This document shows, in pieces, positions 5,395 through 8,207 of a stretch of DNA of 8,207 bases; position 1 is the first letter of the stretch; every line of letters begins with the position of its first letter. Position numbers and translations under genes: made by a program. The notes beneath the pieces were generated by a model. The model was not told where the DNA came from, made no database searches, and was given only the letters and a program-made list of their open reading frames with translations. Source of the stretch: Candidatus Sulfotelmatobacter sp. (GTDB taxonomy: Bacteria; Acidobacteriota; Terriglobia; Terriglobales; Acidobacteriaceae); the NCBI GenBank assembly GCA_030045935.1, contig JASIEN010000256.1, forward strand, positions 1 through 8,207, read 5' to 3'.

Positions 5395-7249
5395 GTACAG
5401 AACCTCCATTCGCAACCTGGACGGGGCGCTCGATGCCGGCGCCGCGCTGCGCAACGTTAGGAATGCTGACCGGCAGCCGCCCGCGAATGGGGATTTCCCC
5501 AAACAATGCCTTGACAGCGGCGATTTCCGATACCGATGCATTCGAAAACGTACACATGTAATTCTCGATCTTGGGGAAACTGGCTGCGAGATACGGGTTT
5601 CCCAAAGAAATCACAGCAGTCTTATTGCGGGCGCGATCCAGCACTTGATCCAGCAACGCGCTGGTCGTATCGGGCATCGCCACCGTATTTCCAACTTTTC
5701 CCGCAGTTGGAACAACATAGATCGCCGCCAGCACGGCCTTAGCTTCGTTTACGGCCTTCAACACCTCGTTACTCATTCCCGGCGCAATTCGCGGATCGAC
5801 ATAAATGACGTTGGCATCCGGAACCCGCGAGAGGAGTTCGCGCGCAAAGGCGCGCCCCGATTCGGTGCGCACATCATCGGAAAACACAACAGTGACAACA
5901 TCGTTGTGTGTTTCCTCTTTCGTCGTATACGGAAGCGTGCCCTTGATTGTTCCCTTCGATTTCAACGGCAAAACCTTGCCGTTATCGCGCACAAGGGTAA
6001 CGGCTGATTCTGCAACTTGCTGGCCAAAGGCAATGTTTGTGGGCCTGCCGACGCTTTTGTCGAGCGCGCTGAGATCAACCATGCGGGCGTCCTGAAGTCC
6101 TAGAGAGGCCTTAGTCTTCAATATCTTGAGGACGGAACGATCGAGCCGTTCCTGGGAAATCTCTCCCGACTTGACGGCTTGAAGCATGGCCGCATAGGAC
6201 GCCGGAAGGTCGGCTGGTATCAGAAGCAAATCATCGCCAGCTTTGAAAGCTTCAACCGCCGCGCGGCCAATGTTAGCGGCGAAAAGGCGGGTTAAGCCGG
6301 CCATGTCGAGCGCATCACTCACGACAATTCCACTAAAACCCAATTGCTTCTCCAACAAATCAGAAACGACGGCTGGGGAAATTGTGGCGACGTGGTTGGG
6401 ATCGGAATCAAGAGCGGGCACAGTCACATGCGCCACCATTACCGAATCCACCCCCGCCGCAATGGCCTCGCGAAAGGGTGGCAATTCAATGGAATCGAGG
6501 TGTGCCCGATCGACGGTCACACTGGCGACGCCGAGGTGGGAATCGGTAGCTGTTTCTCCATGGCCGGGAAAATGCTTGGCTGTGACCAGCATTCCGCCTT
6601 CATGCGCACCCTTGATGTAGGCTGCCACCAAAGCTCCGACTTGCTTAGGATCCTCGCCGAACGAGCGCGTATTGATGATCGGGTTGGCAGGATTGGAGTT
6701 GACGTCGGCATCTGGGAAAAAGTTCCAATGAATGCCAATGGCGCGCGATTCTTCGGCGGTAATGCGGCCGAAGGTTTCGGCATCTTCCAGCCTGGCATCG
6801 GCGCCAAACGCCATGGCATGGGGAAACACTGTGGTGCCCATCAGACGCATTGATACGCCACGCTCGAAATCTGCGGCGAAAAGCAGCGGCAGCTTAGAAT
6901 CGCTTTGCAGGCGATTGAGCAATTCCGCAGCTTCATACGGTTCGCTGCGCATAAGATACGGGCCGTCCACATGCACGGTCATGGCGAACGAGCCGACATG
7001 GTATTTCTGCATGGAGTCACGCAACTGAAGATATTCGGGGTTTTGCACGTTCAGAAAGCCGGCCCGGCACCAGATCATAAAGACCTGACCGATTTTTTCT
7101 TCGACCGTGAGTTTGCGCAAGGTCTTCTCGGCCCATTTTTCACCGTCGTGGGTAAGGCGAACGGGGCCGGGATGCTGGAACTTTTCCTTCGTAAATCCGG
7201 CTGTTGTGAAGAGGAAAATACATGCGAACGGTATGAGTATGCGGCGCAT
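5381..7249 (-). CDS. Exported GH3 beta-N-acetylhexosaminidase of the NagZ type
   Basis: Predicted beta-N-acetylglucosaminidase of glycoside hydrolase family 3 that would release terminal GlcNAc from peptidoglycan fragments, chitin oligomers or similar glycans. It has 622 residues from ATG 7249. A signal peptide or N-terminal anchor (MRRILIPFACIFLFTTAG) is followed by the TIM-barrel domain, which opens with TVEEKIGQVFMIW. The NagZ signature KHFPGHGETATDSH lies at residues 225-238 and supplies the Asp236/His238 catalytic dyad. Asp312 in VVSDALDM is the expected nucleophile. Residues about 400-600 look like the C-terminal alpha/beta/alpha GH3 domain (VTLVRDNGKVLPL, then VISLGNPYLAASFP and GEIPIRGRLPVSIP). 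This two-domain exported build resembles Bacillus NagZ rather than the short cytoplasmic enzyme of enterobacteria. A GH3 phosphorylase is an alternative that sequence reading cannot exclude. No strong ribosome binding site marks the start; ATG 7291, 14 codons upstream, is possible but gives a poorer signal peptide. It lies 64 bases after rsmB. Confidence 0.85.
   Translation of the reverse strand: MRRILIPFACIFLFTTAGFTKEKFQHPGPVRLTHDGEKWAEKTLRKLTVEEKIGQVFMIWCRAGFLNVQNPEYLQLRDSMQKYHVGSFAMTVHVDGPYLMRSEPYEAAELLNRLQSDSKLPLLFAADFERGVSMRLMGTTVFPHAMAFGADARLEDAETFGRITAEESRAIGIHWNFFPDADVNSNPANPIINTRSFGEDPKQVGALVAAYIKGAHEGGMLVTAKHFPGHGETATDSHLGVASVTVDRAHLDSIELPPFREAIAAGVDSVMVAHVTVPALDSDPNHVATISPAVVSDLLEKQLGFSGIVVSDALDMAGLTRLFAANIGRAAVEAFKAGDDLLLIPADLPASYAAMLQAVKSGEISQERLDRSVLKILKTKASLGLQDARMVDLSALDKSVGRPTNIAFGQQVAESAVTLVRDNGKVLPLKSKGTIKGTLPYTTKEETHNDVVTVVFSDDVRTESGRAFARELLSRVPDANVIYVDPRIAPGMSNEVLKAVNEAKAVLAAIYVVPTAGKVGNTVAMPDTTSALLDQVLDRARNKTAVISLGNPYLAASFPKIENYMCTFSNASVSEIAAVKALFGEIPIRGRLPVSIPNVAQRGAGIERPVQVANGGSVHAQK
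5402..5407 (-). promoter_or_regulatory. Ribosome binding site inside the GH3 coding end
   Basis: GGAGGT on the minus strand, 7 bases before ATG 5394 and wholly within the GH3 coding sequence. It fixes the lipoprotein start and supports translational coupling between the two genes. Confidence 0.7.
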
Positions 7250-7313
7250 GGAGAAAACGATAGCAGACCACACGATGAGAGGAATATTCATTTTTGACGG
7301 AATGATCCGGGTT
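7250..7313 (-). other. Short gap between rsmB and the GH3 gene
   Basis: 64 bases with no T-rich hairpin and no clear promoter or ribosome binding site. An in-frame ATG at 7291 could extend the GH3 protein by 14 residues and cut the gap to 22 bases. Read-through from rsmB seems likely. Confidence 0.4.
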
Positions 7314-8207
7314 CTAGAGTTTTTCCAAGATGGCGGCGAAGAAGCCGTCGCAGGGATGCACGCCTGGAATCGTCCGCAGATAAGGGCCACGCGTCAAAGA
7401 AGAAAGATCGGGCCAGATTACGCGGCCTTCATTTTTCAATTGTTCCAGCTCGGCGCGGCAATCGACCAAACGGAATGACGGGTCTGCTTGCAAGGCGGGT
7501 CCGATCACTTCCTCGTTTTCTTCTCTTTCCAATGAGCAAGTGGAATAGATGAGCCGTCCTCCGCTCGCAACCTGATTCATCGCCGCGCGCATAATCGCTG
7601 TTTGACGGCATTGGAGATCAAAAACATCTCCGGACCTGAGCCGCCATTTAATCTCAGGATTGCGTGCAAGAGTTCCCGTGCCGGAACATGGTACATCGGC
7701 AAGAATGCGGTCGAACTGTCCCATAAAAGGCAAATCTCGAGCATCGGCTGCAACGATGAGAATACTGTGGACGCCGCCTGACGAAGAATCACGCGAAAGC
7801 AGGCTCCGCAGCAGGCGCGCACGATGCTCGTGCAAATCAACCGCAATAATTTGGGCTTCAGAATTATCGTCTGCAATCACCCGCGTTTTTCCTCCGGGAG
7901 CCGCGCAACAATCGAGAATCCGTTTTCCCCGCCCAAGGAGGGCGGCAACAAGCTGCGATGCCTCATCCTGAATGAAGCACAGGCCCTCTCTGAACACCGC
8001 CGTGCGAGTTATGTTCCCGCGCAACACCCGGCGGGCTGAAGACATCAATGCTCCGGGAGCAGGTTCGATTCCTTCATTCAGCAGCCGGCGTTCTATTTCC
8101 GACGCAGAGTGAGGACCGGAATCGTAAAGCCGGATAGCAGTGACAGGAACTGCCTGATCGTAGTTGCAGATCCGGCGCGCGGTCTCGAGTCCGTAAGCCT
8201 TTATCCA
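7314..8207 (-). CDS. rsmB: 16S rRNA m5C methyltransferase, RsmB/NOL1/NOP2/Sun family (5' end outside window)
   Basis: Predicted SAM-dependent enzyme that methylates a cytosine at C5 in 16S rRNA (C967 in E. coli) in the cytoplasm. The window holds the last 297 codons, open to the right edge with no stop, so the NusB-like N-terminal domain and the true start are missing. Numbering from the edge, residues 1-60 are the linker before the catalytic domain. The Rossmann-type methyltransferase then shows FIQDEASQL (79-87), SAM-binding motif I DCCAAPGGKT (99-108), motif IV ADVPCSGTGTLARNPEIKWRL with Cys174 (the release cysteine), and motif VI IYSTCSLEREENEEV with Cys224 (the catalytic nucleophile). 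The C-terminus (IPGVHPCDGFFAAILEKL) is the usual family ending. Both catalytic cysteines are present, so the enzyme looks intact. RsmB is the best choice over other RsmF/Sun-type paralogs because of the N-terminal linker and general likeness, but without the N-terminus this stays a strong inference. Confidence 0.85.
   Translation of the reverse strand, partial: WIKAYGLETARRICNYDQAVPVTAIRLYDSGPHSASEIERRLLNEGIEPAPGALMSSARRVLRGNITRTAVFREGLCFIQDEASQLVAALLGRGKRILDCCAAPGGKTRVIADDNSEAQIIAVDLHEHRARLLRSLLSRDSSSGGVHSILIVAADARDLPFMGQFDRILADVPCSGTGTLARNPEIKWRLRSGDVFDLQCRQTAIMRAAMNQVASGGRLIYSTCSLEREENEEVIGPALQADPSFRLVDCRAELEQLKNEGRVIWPDLSSLTRGPYLRTIPGVHPCDGFFAAILEKL

Noticed and set aside
5395..5541. Upstream extension of the lipoprotein frame
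   Set aside because: It lies inside the GH3 coding sequence, would bury the lipoprotein signal in the interior, and the strong ribosome binding site points to ATG 5394.
5246..6007. Plus-strand open frame of 253 codons opposite the GH3 and lipoprotein genes
   Set aside because: It crosses the junction of two well-supported minus-strand genes, and its basic, Arg/His-rich translation resembles no protein family.
1..8207. CRISPR array, tRNA, rRNA, transposase or phage genes
   Set aside because: On reading both strands I found no spaced direct repeats, no cloverleaf-like sequence, no rRNA and no mobile-element protein motifs.

Overview
The window looks like chromosomal DNA of a Gram-negative-type soil bacterium, most likely an Acidobacteriota of the Terriglobia/Koribacter kind. 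This placement is inferred, not proven. It rests on the moderately GC-rich sequence, the style of the GAF/zinc-ribbon protein, the exported adenosine-deaminase-like protein, the DUF1624 membrane protein, and small periplasmic proteins carrying YPGA and KILAFYRD motifs. I see no rRNA, tRNA, CRISPR array, insertion sequence or phage gene.

Layout. The left third (1-2348, minus strand) holds a GAF-domain protein with a zinc ribbon and a C-terminal membrane anchor. About 100 bases downstream of it lies an exported adenosine-deaminase-family protein that runs off the left edge. A 462-base divergent intergenic region (2349-2810) separates these from the only plus-strand gene (2811-4082), a polytopic DUF1624/HGSNAT-like acyltransferase. 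That gene converges, across about 107 bases, on a four-gene minus-strand run. Read in transcription order the run is: an rsmB-type 16S rRNA cytosine-5 methyltransferase entering from the right edge; an exported two-domain GH3 enzyme of the NagZ type; a small lipoprotein; and a soluble exported paralog of that lipoprotein.

How the genes may work together. The minus-strand run is tightly packed. The rsmB-to-GH3 gap is about 64 bases, the GH3 and lipoprotein genes overlap by 14 bases with a strong ribosome binding site inside the GH3 coding end, and 26 bases separate the two paralogs. This suggests co-transcription. The likely common theme of the last three is the cell envelope: an exported enzyme predicted to act on beta-N-acetylglucosaminides, followed by two related envelope proteins of unknown function, one lipid-anchored and one apparently soluble. 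These two paralogs are the least described part of the window. rsmB is probably only a housekeeping neighbour that supplies transcription.
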